From Arthrobacter sp. AK04 (GTDB lineage: Bacteria > Actinomycetota > Actinomycetes > Actinomycetales > Micrococcaceae), in assembly GCF_021129155.1 (NCBI RefSeq), contig NZ_JAJOMC010000001.1, forward strand, positions 145,575 through 209,574: a stretch of DNA of 64,000 bases. The letters are read 5' to 3'. This document shows, in pieces, positions 7,884 through 17,381 of the stretch; the stretch's first letter is position 1, and every line of letters begins with the position of its first letter. Under the pieces are notes generated by a model. That model was not told the origin of the DNA. It did not search any database and was given only the letters and a program-made list of their open reading frames with translations. The translations under genes were made by a program, and so were the position numbers.

Positions 7884-9691
7884 TGCCCGCCGCCTTCATC
7901 AAGGTCACCGCGTCCCGGATTGCCGCCCTGCTGGGGCTGGTGGGCCTGATCGGCCTGCTGCCGTGGCTCTCCGGTCGCGGGGCTGAATACACCATCCTCC
8001 GCGCCCGGTACTCGGACCGGGAGCCCACCCCTGAGGCACTGGCTGCCGTCCGCGCCGAACTCGGCCTGGACCAGGGCCCGGTGGCGATCCTGTCTGCGTG
8101 GGCCCGCGGCGTTTTATCCGGCGACCTGGGGACGTCCTGGATCAGCAACACCGCTGTGGGCCCCGGTATCGCGGCAGCCTTGGCCGTCTCAGTCACGCTG
8201 ATGGGTTTTGCCATCGCCGTCGCATTGCCGATTACCCTGCTGACGTGCATCCCCGCCGTCACGGACGGTATACGCAAGCAGCGCAGGCCGGCATCCGGAG
8301 CTTTCTCTGCTGCCCTCACCTCGCTTCCCGAGTTCCTGCTCGCAGCCGTGCTGCTGGTGGCGGGGAGCATCTGGCTCCAGTGGTTCCCGCCCTTCGGGTG
8401 GAAGGGCCCGGAATATGCCGTGCTGCCGGCACTCGCGCTCGGCATTCCCGCCGGAGGCCTGATAGGCCTGCTGCTCTCCGATTCCCTCCGAGCAGGGTTC
8501 AGCGAAAGCTGGGTGGCAACCTGGCAGCTCGCCGGTGCCGGTCCTGCCCGCCTCACTGCCGCCGTCCTCCGGCGTTCGCTGCCCGCAGTCCTGCCGCAGA
8601 TCGGGCTGGTCCTGATCGGCCTGACCGGCGGTGCCGTGGCCGTGGAAAAGGTCTATGCCATACCCGGGCTGGGACGCGCCCTGCTTGGTGCTGCCAGCGC
8701 CCAGGACATTCCCACCCTGCAGGCAGGCATGCTGGCACTGATGGGCCTGGCGCTGGCGGTGGGGACAGTATCCACAGCATTGCGTTACCTGCTGCTGGGA
8801 CCCGCCGTCCGCTTTGGCACGCTCCCCCTGCCTGCGTCCTCCCGCGCACGGAACCGGAGAGCACTGGCTGTGCCGGCCACAGCCGCCACCGCCCTGCTGC
8901 TGATCATAGGGGCGGGACTGCTGCGAGATCCCTATACCTCCGCCCACAGCAGGCTCGCAGTACCCGGGTGGTCGCTTCCCTTTGGAGCCGATGCAAGCGG
9001 ACGCGATTTGCTGGCACGGGTGGGGCACGGTGCGGTGGGAACCCTAGGCACCGCGCTGCTGGTGGTCCTGGTGTGCCTGGCAGTGGGGATCGCCGTCGGG
9101 CTGTTCCCGCTTGCTGCCGCCGGCCCCCTGGAGGTCACCAATGCCGCGCCGCCCATCCTGGCCGGCCTGGTGGTGGCAGCGCTCATGGGCCCTTCAGCTC
9201 ACGGGGCTGCCCTTGCCGTCGCGGCCGTCAGCTGGGCTCCGCTGGCGGCCCATACCGCAGCGCTGGCGCAGGAGGCCAGGGCCCAGCCGTATGTGCAGAT
9301 CCTGCCGGTGCTCGGGGTGGGGCGTGCCCGGATTATGCTGCGGTATATCCTGCCTGCCGTTGCGCAACCACTGGTACGCCACGCAATGCTCCGCCTGCCG
9401 GGCATCGCGCTCGCCTTGGCCGCGCTGGGTTTCCTGGGCCTGGGTCCCCAGCAGCCGTCACCGGAATGGGGACTGATCCTGGCCGAAGGCATCAATTACG
9501 TCGAGCGGGCACCGTGGGCTGTGCTGGCCCCGGCGTCCGCGTTGGTCCTCGCCTCAGTGCTCGCCGTGAGCCTGGCCGGTGCCGGCTCGGATGCCAGGCC
9601 TGCCCGGCCGCGTGCGGCCCCGGCCCGAGAGGCCCCAGCCGGCGTTTCCGGGAACGGGCCACGCCGTACGGATAGCCCTTCCGGGAAATAG
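7883..9691 (+). CDS. Fused DppB-DppC-type ABC permease
   Basis: 602 residues, twice the normal size of one permease. Residues about 1-315 are DppB-like (ELGLDQGPVAILSAWARGVLSGDLGTSW; EKVYAIPGLGRALLGAASAQD). Residues about 330-570 are DppC-like (FGADASGRDLLARVGHGA; GFLGLGPQQPSPEWG). Each half carries an EAA-type coupling loop (LAGAGPARLTAAVLRRSLPAVLPQ and LGVGRARIMLRYILPAVAQP). The C-terminal 45 residues are Pro/Ala-rich and probably cytoplasmic. One polypeptide therefore supplies the whole membrane channel for the operon's two ATPases and lipoprotein. The reading frame is continuous across the junction, so it is a genuine fusion. Confidence 0.9.
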   Translation: MPAAFIKVTASRIAALLGLVGLIGLLPWLSGRGAEYTILRARYSDREPTPEALAAVRAELGLDQGPVAILSAWARGVLSGDLGTSWISNTAVGPGIAAALAVSVTLMGFAIAVALPITLLTCIPAVTDGIRKQRRPASGAFSAALTSLPEFLLAAVLLVAGSIWLQWFPPFGWKGPEYAVLPALALGIPAGGLIGLLLSDSLRAGFSESWVATWQLAGAGPARLTAAVLRRSLPAVLPQIGLVLIGLTGGAVAVEKVYAIPGLGRALLGAASAQDIPTLQAGMLALMGLALAVGTVSTALRYLLLGPAVRFGTLPLPASSRARNRRALAVPATAATALLLIIGAGLLRDPYTSAHSRLAVPGWSLPFGADASGRDLLARVGHGAVGTLGTALLVVLVCLAVGIAVGLFPLAAAGPLEVTNAAPPILAGLVVAALMGPSAHGAALAVAAVSWAPLAAHTAALAQEARAQPYVQILPVLGVGRARIMLRYILPAVAQPLVRHAMLRLPGIALALAALGFLGLGPQQPSPEWGLILAEGINYVERAPWAVLAPASALVLASVLAVSLAGAGSDARPARPRAAPAREAPAGVSGNGPRRTDSPSGK

Positions 9692-9695
9692 CAGC

Positions 9696-9738
9696 AAAAA
9701 GCCCGCTGCCTGCTCCGTTTCCGGTGCGGGCAGCGGGC
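9696..9738 (-). terminator. Terminator between convergent transcription units
   Basis: Perfect ten-base stem GCCCGCTGCC / GGCAGCGGGC. On the minus strand it is followed by TTTTT, so it fits as the terminator for the DUF3073 gene. It begins 5 bases after the stop of the fused permease and may also slow transcription from that side. Between it and 9891 there is no gene, but several smaller inverted repeats are present. Confidence 0.75.
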
Positions 9739-9891
9739 CCAATAACTGAAGTCAGCCCCTGCGGTCCAACGGGACCGGGGAGCCGAAAAGAAGCGCTGCA
9801 CTGGTCCAAAGACCAGGATCCATGTACTGGGTCCACTGGTGCTGCGGCGTCACCAGGGCTGCCCCGTTACGGCAGCAGCACCTTGAGACAA

Positions 9892-10125
9892 CTAGCCGAT
9901 CCGACGGGTGTCTACCTCGTCGTCGTCTTCTTCCAAATCATCCGCGTACTTATCCACATAAGCCGAATAGTCAGGTTCGACTGGCTCATTCGCATAATGG
10001 CTCGTGGCACGACTGCCAGGGCCCGTCAGCTCACGCTGAAGTGCCGAGTAGTCAGTGTTCGGGGAGTAGTACTTGATGTCCCGAGCCTGCTTGGTAGCTT
10101 TTGCCTTTTGACGGCCGCGCCCCAT
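9892..10125 (-). CDS. DUF3073 family protein
   Basis: 77 residues, starting MGRGRQKAKATKQARDIKYYSP, the hallmark of this actinobacterial family. Basic N-terminal third, tyrosine-containing middle, and a strongly acidic end (DDLEEDDDEVD). The start at 10125 is preceded by AGGGGG at good spacing; an in-frame upstream ATG would add 13 unlikely residues. In other actinobacteria (Mycobacterium, Streptomyces) this gene sits next to purM; here about 7 kb separates them. Function unknown; probably a small cytoplasmic protein. Confidence 0.9.
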   Translation of the reverse strand: MGRGRQKAKATKQARDIKYYSPNTDYSALQRELTGPGSRATSHYANEPVEPDYSAYVDKYADDLEEDDDEVDTRRIG

Positions 10126-10397
10126 GGCGTGACCCCCTTTTGTACTTGGACCGGAGGTGGTCACCTTGGCGTAGGTGAGGCCCCGGAATGTTTGGTCAAT
10201 TTGTCGTACACCTAGATTACATGCTTTCGACTGCCCCCGCTTGCCACGCGCAGCCCCCGAAGGTGGCGTGGGTTACCATCAGGGCGCCAAACCGCGGGTT
10301 TGCCGCTTTTTTCTTCGGTAGAGTCGCTAAAACATCTGTTGATATCCGGGCAGCGCGCTGTCCCGCCGCTGCGCAGAGAACCAGGAGGATGCACTAC

Positions 10398-11063
10398 GTG
10401 AACCACCAGGACGTCCCGCCCAAGCCGGCCTCGCCGCCCACCGCGGGCCTGCCGCGCGTGCCTGCACCCGCAGCCGAACCGGTCCTGCACCCCCGCATGG
10501 AACCGCAGGCCGGAACTGAGGGGCGCTCCGGGAGGGTCAACGGGCGGACGCTGTGGATAGCAGTATTCGTCGTTGTGCTGCTGGCGGTCATCGGCTCCCT
10601 GGTGTGGCTTGCCGTGTGGCTGAACTCCGACCAGGATCCGGAAACTTCCGGGAGCGGCGCCGCGGGCGTGCTGGAAACCGCGGTGACGCCTCCCGCCACA
10701 GCGCTGCCCCTGCCGCGCGAGGGGGTTCCGCCCGCAGAATTCGCGCTGGGCGACTGCTTCAAGGATTTCGATCCCGAGGCGTTGGCATCCACCGTGGTGG
10801 CATGCGACACCGGGCACTCGGCCCAGCTCGTGGCGTTGTTCCGGTACCCGGAGGATGATTCCTATCCCGGCGCCGAAACGTTGAAGGCCAAGGCGCTGGA
10901 AGCGTGCCAGGCCGCCAGGCTGGGGCCGGCCGCCAACGACTACGACCTCAACTACGAGCGCAGCTTCCCGAGCACCACCAGCTGGGAATCCGGAGACCGC
11001 AGGGTGGACTGCTATGTGACGGCACCCGGCGGCAACGTGGTCAACGCAAGCGTGCTGCCCTAG
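10398..11063 (+). CDS. Membrane-anchored protein with septum-formation-type extracellular domain
   Basis: 221 residues from GTG at 10398, chosen because AGGAGG (10383-10388) is 9 bases upstream; the ATG at 10389 directly abuts the RBS. Pro-rich cytoplasmic N terminus (about 45 residues), one TM segment (LWIAVFVVVLLAVIGSLVWLAVWL), then an extracellular domain beginning EFALGDCFKDF with cysteines in GDCF, VACDTGH, EACQAA and DCYVT. This pattern matches the actinobacterial Septum_form domain. Convergent with clpB. Confidence 0.75.
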   Translation: MNHQDVPPKPASPPTAGLPRVPAPAAEPVLHPRMEPQAGTEGRSGRVNGRTLWIAVFVVVLLAVIGSLVWLAVWLNSDQDPETSGSGAAGVLETAVTPPATALPLPREGVPPAEFALGDCFKDFDPEALASTVVACDTGHSAQLVALFRYPEDDSYPGAETLKAKALEACQAARLGPAANDYDLNYERSFPSTTSWESGDRRVDCYVTAPGGNVVNASVLP

Positions 11064-11112
11064 CGGCCAAACTGCCAGGGCAGCACCCCTGCCTCCTGTC
11101 CTTCCGGCCGCC

Positions 11113-13758
11113 CTAGTCCTTGCGGCGGACAGAGAGGCCGCTGCTGCGTCCTTCTGCTGCCGGGAGGTCCGTTCCGGCTGCGGTGAGTTCCCCCACGTCC
11201 GCTGCCGTATCCACCACCACCGTGTCGCCGTCACTGATATCTCCGGCCAGGATGGCCTTCGCCAGGCGGTCGCCGATCTCGCGCTGCACCAGGCGGCGCA
11301 GCGGCCGGGCACCGTAGGCGGGATCAAACCCGGAGAGGGCGAGCCAGGCCCGCGCACCCTCGGTCACCTCGAGCGTCAGGCGGCGGTCGTGGAGCCGGCG
11401 GCCCAGTTCGTCCACGTGCAACTCCACGATGTGCGCCAGCTCTTCGACGGTGAGGGCGTCGAACAGCACTACCTCGTCCAGCCGGTTCAGGAACTCCGGC
11501 TTGAAGGATGCGTTGACGGTGGCCATGACGGCGTTGCGCTTGGCGTCCGCCTCCAGGGTCTGGTCCACCAGGAACTGGCTGCCCAGGTTGGAGGTCAGCA
11601 CCAGGATCACGTTGCGGAAGTCCACGGTGCGGCCCTGCCCGTCGGTGAGCCGGCCGTCGTCGAGCACCTGCAGGAGGATGTCGAAGACCTCCGGGTGGGC
11701 CTTCTCCACCTCGTCCAGCAGCACCACCGAGTAGGGCCGACGGCGGACGGCTTCGGTGAGCTGGCCGCCTTCTTCGTACCCCACGTACCCCGGAGGCGCA
11801 CCCACCAGCCGGGCCACGGAGTGCTTCTCGCCGTACTCGGACATGTCGATGCGCACCATGGCGCGTTCGTCGTCGAACAGGAAGTCCGCCAGTGCCTTGG
11901 CCAGCTCCGTCTTGCCGACGCCGGTGGGCCCCAGGAAGAGGAACGATCCGGTGGGGCGGTTGGGGTCGCTGATGCCGGCCCGTGCCCGCCGGACGGCGTC
12001 CGAGACTGCCGTGACGGCCTTCGCCTGGCCGATCAGCCGCCTGCCCAGCTCCTCCTCCATGTGGAGCAGCTTCTGGCTCTCGCCCTGCAGCATGCGCCCG
12101 GCCGGAATGCCGGTCCAGGCGGAGATGACCTCGGCGATGTCGTCAGCGGTCACCTGCTCGGCAACCATCTGCGTGGATTTGTCCACGACGGCGGCTTCGG
12201 CCTCCGCGGCAGCGTTCAGCTCGCGCTCCAGGGCGGGAATCTCGCCGTAGAGGATGCGGGAGGCCGTTTCCAGATCACCTTCGCGGGCGGCCTTCTCATA
12301 GGCGCTGCGCAGTTCATCCAGCTTTGCCTTGAGGTCGCCTACGCGGTTGAGGCCCGCCTTTTCGGCTTCCCACCGGGCCTTGAGGGCGTTCAGCTCCTCT
12401 TCCTTGTCCGCCTTGTCCGCCCGGAGCGCCGCCAGCCGTTCAACGGAGGCGGCGTCCTTTTCGTCCTGGAGGGCCAGCTCCTCCATGGTGAGCCGGTCCA
12501 CCAGCCGCTGCAGCTGGTCGATTTCCTCGGGCGCAGAGTCGATCTCCATGCGGAGCCGGGACGCGGCCTCGTCCACCAGGTCGATGGCCTTGTCCGGCAG
12601 CTGGCGGCCGGAAATGTAGCGGTTGGAGAGCGTCGCGGCTGCCACCAGGGCGGCGTCAGCGATGGTCACCTTGTGGTGCGCCTCGTACCGCTCCTTCAGG
12701 CCGCGGAGGATGCCGATGGTGTCCTCCACGCTCGGCTCGCCCACGTACACCTGCTGGAACCTGCGCTCCAGGGCCGGGTCCTTTTCAATGTTTTCCCGGT
12801 ACTCATCCAGGGTGGTTGCGCCGATCAGCCGCAGCTCGCCGCGGGCCAGCATTGGCTTGAGCATGTTGCCGGCGTCCATGGATGAGTCGCCGGTGGCGCC
12901 GGCGCCCACCACGGTGTGGATCTCGTCGATGAACGTGACGATCTGGCCCTCGGAGTTCTTGATCTCCTCCAGGACGGCCTTGAGCCGCTCCTCGAACTCG
13001 CCGCGATACTTGGCGCCCGCCACCATGGATGCCAGGTCCAGGGCGATGAGGGTCTTGCCGCGCAGGCTTTCCGGCACGTCCCCGGCCACGATCCGCTGGG
13101 CCAGGCCCTCCACCACGGCGGTCTTGCCGACACCGGGCTCGCCGATGATCACGGGATTGTTCTTGGTGCGGCGGCTCAGGACCTGGACGATCCTTCGGAT
13201 TTCGGCGTCCCGGCCGATCACGGGATCAAGCTTGCCGGAGCGGGCCATGGCGGTCAGGTCCGTGCCGAACTTTTCCAGCGACTGGAAGGTGTTCTCCGGA
13301 TCCGGGCTGGTGACCTTGCCGTCGCCGCGGACACCCGGCAGGGCTGCGAGCAGCGCTTCATGGGAGGCGCCGGCGTCGCGCAGCAGCCGGGCTGCGGCAT
13401 CATTGCCGGCCGAGATTCCCAGGAGGAGGACCTCGGTGGAGACGAAGGTATCGCCCAGCCGGTCCGCTTCCTCCTTGGCATTCTGGATGGCCTGCAGTGC
13501 CGGGCGCGAGAGCTGTGCCTGCTGGCTGGACCCGCCCGAGGTGGCCGGAAGCGCCTTGATGGCGCTGCTGGCCTGGACGCTGACGGAGTCCGGGTCCGCG
13601 CCCGTGGCGCGGAGCAGCGCCACGGCGACGCCTTCGCGCTGGTCCATCAGCGCCTTGAGCAGGTGGGCCGGCTCAACCTGAGGATTTCCGGCCGTGGAGG
13701 CGTTCATGGCCGCAGCCGAGAGAGCCTCCTGGCTCTTGGTGGTGAATTTGACGTCCAA
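11113..13758 (-). CDS. clpB: ATP-dependent disaggregase ClpB
   Basis: 881 residues, the normal size of ClpB. Hexameric AAA+ chaperone that pulls polypeptides out of aggregates together with DnaK. Clp_N repeats fill residues 1-145; the first AAA has Walker A GEPGVGKT and the second GPTGVGKT. Between them is the ClpB-type middle coiled coil rich in Glu/Lys (about 400-525). No ClpP-binding IGF loop was noticed, consistent with ClpB. The start is TTG at 13758, preceded by AAGGAG. A HAIR element overlaps its promoter (13791-13811), so HspR control is likely. Confidence 0.97.
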   Translation of the reverse strand: MDVKFTTKSQEALSAAAMNASTAGNPQVEPAHLLKALMDQREGVAVALLRATGADPDSVSVQASSAIKALPATSGGSSQQAQLSRPALQAIQNAKEEADRLGDTFVSTEVLLLGISAGNDAAARLLRDAGASHEALLAALPGVRGDGKVTSPDPENTFQSLEKFGTDLTAMARSGKLDPVIGRDAEIRRIVQVLSRRTKNNPVIIGEPGVGKTAVVEGLAQRIVAGDVPESLRGKTLIALDLASMVAGAKYRGEFEERLKAVLEEIKNSEGQIVTFIDEIHTVVGAGATGDSSMDAGNMLKPMLARGELRLIGATTLDEYRENIEKDPALERRFQQVYVGEPSVEDTIGILRGLKERYEAHHKVTIADAALVAAATLSNRYISGRQLPDKAIDLVDEAASRLRMEIDSAPEEIDQLQRLVDRLTMEELALQDEKDAASVERLAALRADKADKEEELNALKARWEAEKAGLNRVGDLKAKLDELRSAYEKAAREGDLETASRILYGEIPALERELNAAAEAEAAVVDKSTQMVAEQVTADDIAEVISAWTGIPAGRMLQGESQKLLHMEEELGRRLIGQAKAVTAVSDAVRRARAGISDPNRPTGSFLFLGPTGVGKTELAKALADFLFDDERAMVRIDMSEYGEKHSVARLVGAPPGYVGYEEGGQLTEAVRRRPYSVVLLDEVEKAHPEVFDILLQVLDDGRLTDGQGRTVDFRNVILVLTSNLGSQFLVDQTLEADAKRNAVMATVNASFKPEFLNRLDEVVLFDALTVEELAHIVELHVDELGRRLHDRRLTLEVTEGARAWLALSGFDPAYGARPLRRLVQREIGDRLAKAILAGDISDGDTVVVDTAADVGELTAAGTDLPAAEGRSSGLSVRRKD

Positions 13759-13783
13759 AGAGAGCTCCTTCCGGGGGCAGTTT

Positions 13784-13811
13784 TTATTAACTTGAGTCTA
13801 CTACGCTCAAC
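13784..13811 (-). promoter_or_regulatory. clpB promoter with HspR-binding HAIR element
   Basis: On the + strand CTTGAGT (13791-13797), seven bases, then GCTCAAC (13805-13811): the HAIR consensus CTTGAGT-N7-ACTCAAG with two mismatches. Read on the minus strand, TTGAGC is a -35 and TAATAA about 16 bases on is a -10, so bound HspR would block RNA polymerase. The stretch from 13812 to 14167 (about 350 bases) holds no gene that I can support, only a minor hairpin near 13840. Confidence 0.85.
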
Positions 13812-14167
13812 TTTGGTTTTGTGCCGTTCCTGACGACTGTTTGCCTACAGCGAAACAGCTCCACGCGGCTGGCGACAGAGGCGACAGACCCTATTGGAGG
13901 GGACACTGTTTCCATGTACTGGCGGTCCAGTCCACGCCGCGTTTATTGTTCTTGACTTCGCACCCCAGTACGCGCAGGCCCAGATGGCTGAGAGCAAGCC
14001 TGAGGCCGGGCAGGAGTGCGGGCAGGAGGGCGCAAGGCCCGCTGGAATGGCCCGGTGGGCGATGGCATGCTGAACCTGGGAATCCACTGAGGTCCGGGAA
14101 CACCGGAAGCGGCGCCCCGTGCTTCCCGGGCGCCAGTGAAGCTTCCGCCGTGCTGCAGGAGGCGCGG

Positions 14168-15352
14168 CTAGAAGCGGATCGCGTCAATCACCTTGATGCG
14201 GACGGCGACCAAGGCCGGGATGGCCCCGGCCAACGCTCCCACGAGGACCGCGGCGCCCAGTCCCAGCATCGCTGCTTCCAACGGAAACGCCGGATATTCA
14301 GTGAGGCCGGGCGCAACCCTGGCCTGGATCCAGGGATTCTTCACTACTGCCACGGACAGCATGACGCCGATGATTCCGGCTGCTGCAGTGGCCACGACGG
14401 ATTCCATCATGACGCCGAGAAAGATCCGCTGGGATGTTGCACCGAAGCTGCGGCGGATGCCGATTTCCCGGACGCGGTACCGCACAGTGACCATGGAGAT
14501 GTTCAGCATCCCAACCGCTCCCAGGAGGAGGACAAGTCCGGCTATGCCGCCTACGGCCAACTGGGCAGATTTGAGGGGGTCTCCGTTGCTGGCGTAGTCC
14601 ATTCGGTCCACCTGGACCTGCATCCCCGGGAATTGCCGCTGAAGGTCGGAAGTGATGGCCAGTTTGAGCGGTTCGGCCTGGCTTTCCCCGACCCAGAATT
14701 TAAATTGTCCGAATCCACCCGCAGCGATGCCTGCAGCCTCTGCAGCTCCCGTCAGCATAAAGGCCGACGGCGGTGCCTGCGGATGCTGATCAGGAACCAC
14801 ACCGATAATCACCGCGGTCGTCTTTTGTTGGCCAACCAGCTGGACTTTCGGATTCGACACAAGATTCGGCCGCCCGGCCGCGGTATAGAAGTTTTCTGAA
14901 ACCACCAGCGCAGGAGCCAGCCGGTTTTCGTCATCGGCCGCAAACCAGCCGCCTTGGCGTACGTCCAAACGGTGAATCACTCCGTAGCCGGGATCCACGA
15001 GCTGGAGGTTCACCTGCTGGACGCCCTGGGGTGACTGGAAACCATGCTGCGCCTGGGTGTTGTGCGTGTAGTACGTGATGCCGTAGCGGTCTATGACACC
15101 CTGGTACGCAGTCTCCAGCTTCCCCTGGTCAGGCGGCACCGGTCCGTAGACCCCGATGCCGAGGGTCGCGGCCCGTCCGCCGTTTTGTTCCGACGAGGCC
15201 TTAAACCCCTCACGGGCCAGGTTTCCCAAGCCGACAACCGACGTCAGGGCTGCCACGGAAAGAGCTACGCCGACGAGTGCCAGCAGGATGCGGGTCTTGT
15301 TGATCCGCAGCTCCTGCCATGCCTCCACGAGGGCGGAAATGATTCCCGTCAT
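14168..15352 (-). CDS. MacB-type ABC transporter permease (FtsX domain)
   Basis: 394 residues. One TM near the N terminus (ILLALVGVALSVAALTSVV), a large periplasmic-type MacB_PCD domain (about 50-250), then three TM segments forming the FtsX domain, with IGIRRSFGATSQRIFLGVMMESV as the conserved cytoplasmic loop. It works with the ATPase at 15349 (four-base overlap) and the fusion protein at 16059. Family role: mechanotransmission export of peptides, antibiotics or lipoproteins. The substrate cannot be read from the sequence. Confidence 0.9.
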   Translation of the reverse strand: MTGIISALVEAWQELRINKTRILLALVGVALSVAALTSVVGLGNLAREGFKASSEQNGGRAATLGIGVYGPVPPDQGKLETAYQGVIDRYGITYYTHNTQAQHGFQSPQGVQQVNLQLVDPGYGVIHRLDVRQGGWFAADDENRLAPALVVSENFYTAAGRPNLVSNPKVQLVGQQKTTAVIIGVVPDQHPQAPPSAFMLTGAAEAAGIAAGGFGQFKFWVGESQAEPLKLAITSDLQRQFPGMQVQVDRMDYASNGDPLKSAQLAVGGIAGLVLLLGAVGMLNISMVTVRYRVREIGIRRSFGATSQRIFLGVMMESVVATAAAGIIGVMLSVAVVKNPWIQARVAPGLTEYPAFPLEAAMLGLGAAVLVGALAGAIPALVAVRIKVIDAIRF

Positions 15353-16056
15353 GCGCCCGCTCCCGCCGGTACCTCGGCAGCCGAAAGGACGCCCGCCTCG
15401 AGCCGGTAGCAGGCCCGGGCCAGGGCTGCGACATTGACGTCATGCGTGATGGTCACGAGCGCTGCACCGGACTCGGTGGCAACTTCATCCAGCAGGGCCA
15501 TCACGGCTTGTCCTGTATCCACATCCAGCGCACCCGTCGGTTCGTCAGCCAGGATCAGCCGGGGACGCCGGACCAGGGCCCGGGCTATCGCGACCCGCTG
15601 CTGTTCACCGCCTGAAAGCATGTTCGGCAGCGTCTGGGCCCGGTGCGCCAGGCCCACCCGGTCAAGGATGTCCATGGCGAGCTCCTTGCGCCGCCAAAAC
15701 TGGGCACCGCGGGCGTACAGCAAGGGTGTAATGACGTTGTCCAGGGCCGACCGCCCGGGCAGCAGGTTGAACTGCTGGAACACAAAGCCCACGGCTTCGC
15801 CGCGCAGCCTGGCCCGCTCAGCTTCACCAAGCCGCTGTACCGGCATCCCCTGGAAGCTGAGTTCGCCGCTGGTGGGCAGGTCCAGGAGGCCCAGCAGGTT
15901 CAACAGGGTGGACTTGCCGCAGCCGGACCGTCCCACCACTGCCGTATGGTCACCGCTGCGGACCGCAAGGTCCACGCCTCGAAGGATATGCAGTTCCTGG
16001 TCATCAGGAAGCAGCACCGTCCTGGTCACGCCTGTGAGGGCAACGAGTTCCTCCAA
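15349..16056 (-). CDS. MacB/LolD-type ABC transporter ATP-binding protein
   Basis: 235 residues. Walker A GRSGCGKST, Q-loop FVFQQFNLLPGRSALDNV (the LolD/MacB hallmark), signature LSGGEQQRVAIARAL and Walker B LILADEPTGALD. The stop overlaps the permease start (ATGA) and the fusion protein gene ends two bases upstream of its start, so the three genes form one operon. Confidence 0.93.
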   Translation of the reverse strand: MEELVALTGVTRTVLLPDDQELHILRGVDLAVRSGDHTAVVGRSGCGKSTLLNLLGLLDLPTSGELSFQGMPVQRLGEAERARLRGEAVGFVFQQFNLLPGRSALDNVITPLLYARGAQFWRRKELAMDILDRVGLAHRAQTLPNMLSGGEQQRVAIARALVRRPRLILADEPTGALDVDTGQAVMALLDEVATESGAALVTITHDVNVAALARACYRLEAGVLSAAEVPAGAGA

Positions 16057-16058
16057 GG

Positions 16059-17270
16059 TCAGCCGCCCATCGGAAAGACCGGACCACCGAACTGCGGTCC
16101 GGCGGGCATTTGCGCGGGTACACCGGGGATGAACTCAAGGACAGCTTCTCCCTCGGACAGCCCGGACACCACCTCAACCCTCGAACCGTCGTTGAGGCCC
16201 AGCTGGACTTTGCGCTGCTGGGGCTCACCTGCTGGTCCGGCCGCAGGGCTTCCGCCCGCGGGGGCTGCATCGGCTGGCCTGCCGATCACAACGCCGCCCG
16301 CATTGGGGTTCATCTCAGCCCCGGCAAGCCAGACAATGCCTTCCTTGATACTCCCCTCCACCGAAGTGAGTGGAACGGTGACGACATTAACGGCCTCGCC
16401 GGCTGTGACGGTCATTGTGGCGCCGAGTCCGGCAAAAACTTCGATGTCCGTTGGGACGGGGCAGCTGAGGGTCCCCGTGGGTGTTCCCCCCGCTGCAGGA
16501 GTACCATCAGCCCCGGAGGGGCCAATGGCTGCGGAAGGGACGGAGCGGGCGGCGCCTCCGGCCATGCCGCCCGCCACAGCGGCATCACCGTTGCCGCCGG
16601 CCATACTCTTGAGGTCCACGGAAGGGCAGGTGAAGGGAGCGGGCCCGCCAACCAGGGATATCTGGGCCGATCCCGGCTTTGCCAGCAGTCGGTACTGCTG
16701 GGCGGCGTCCACCGGGCCACTGACGGTAAAGGTCCCCGGGTCAATGGTGCCGGCATTTCCGCCCACGCTGACCTGCTGGTCGATGAGCACATCCAGGGTC
16801 CGCAAAGTGCCGGCGGCCGGGGCATTCACGTCGGAGTAGGTGTAGGCGGGGGCGGGCTGTGCGACGAGCGGCGCCCGGCTTCCGGCACCCCCTGCTTCGG
16901 ACGGAGATGCCATCTCGGCAGCCTCAGGCGCCTGCCCCGAAGGCTGGACTTCCGTCCGAACCTGGTAAAGCGGATCCCCTGAAGCCACTTTTGCGCCGGT
17001 TTCCACGAAGATGTGTGTTACCACTCCGGCCACGGTGCTTCGTACAGCGACTGCCGGGTCGTTCTGGACAGTCGCTTTGATCTCGACCTTGTTCGTCACG
17101 GTAGCGCGCGTCGCCTGCACCACCGGCACGGCCACTTGCGCCCCCGGTGCAACAGCTGCCTGCTCCGGTGCCATGCCGTCCACGAATGCGATCTTGACTA
17201 AAGCGACTGCTATGGCGGCGAACACCGTCAACCACGCAGCCGGCAAAATGACACGCCTGAAAACCCTCAT
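16059..17270 (-). CDS. Membrane fusion (HlyD/MacA-like) protein of the efflux trio
   Basis: 403 residues from ATG at 17270 (MRVFRRVILPAAWLTVFAAIAVALVKIAFVDG), with a G-rich RBS upstream; a longer frame to 17327 has no better signal. An N-terminal TM anchor is followed by a split biotinyl-lipoyl-like domain (VRSTVAGVVTHIFVETGAKVASGDPLYQVRTE and VNAPAAGTLRTLDVLIDQQVSVGGNAGTID), a Gly/Ala/Pro-rich insert, and a C-terminal barrel (RKVQLGLNDGSRVEVVSGLSEGEAVLEF) as in MacA/YknX. In Gram-positives such proteins link the MacB permease to the outer face of the membrane. First gene of the trio. Confidence 0.85.
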   Translation of the reverse strand: MRVFRRVILPAAWLTVFAAIAVALVKIAFVDGMAPEQAAVAPGAQVAVPVVQATRATVTNKVEIKATVQNDPAVAVRSTVAGVVTHIFVETGAKVASGDPLYQVRTEVQPSGQAPEAAEMASPSEAGGAGSRAPLVAQPAPAYTYSDVNAPAAGTLRTLDVLIDQQVSVGGNAGTIDPGTFTVSGPVDAAQQYRLLAKPGSAQISLVGGPAPFTCPSVDLKSMAGGNGDAAVAGGMAGGAARSVPSAAIGPSGADGTPAAGGTPTGTLSCPVPTDIEVFAGLGATMTVTAGEAVNVVTVPLTSVEGSIKEGIVWLAGAEMNPNAGGVVIGRPADAAPAGGSPAAGPAGEPQQRKVQLGLNDGSRVEVVSGLSEGEAVLEFIPGVPAQMPAGPQFGGPVFPMGG

Positions 17271-17381
17271 CACTGCCCCCATCAGTAACACCCCGGGCCA
17301 CTGTGCCGGGAAATGCGTACTCAGCATATAGCGAGGCCGGCTGGCGGCCGGCAGGAAGCCGGCTCTGCAGTGTTGTAGTTT

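Noticed and set aside
11389..12885. A 498-codon open frame antisense to clpB
   Set aside because: It mirrors clpB codon structure in GC-rich DNA, has His/Gln/Val-rich composition with no family motif, and no RBS of its own; clpB is certain.
14050..14100. Fluoride-riboswitch-like GGGCGATGGC segment
   Set aside because: The later conserved parts of that riboswitch are missing and the stretch lies downstream of genes, not before a fluoride exporter.
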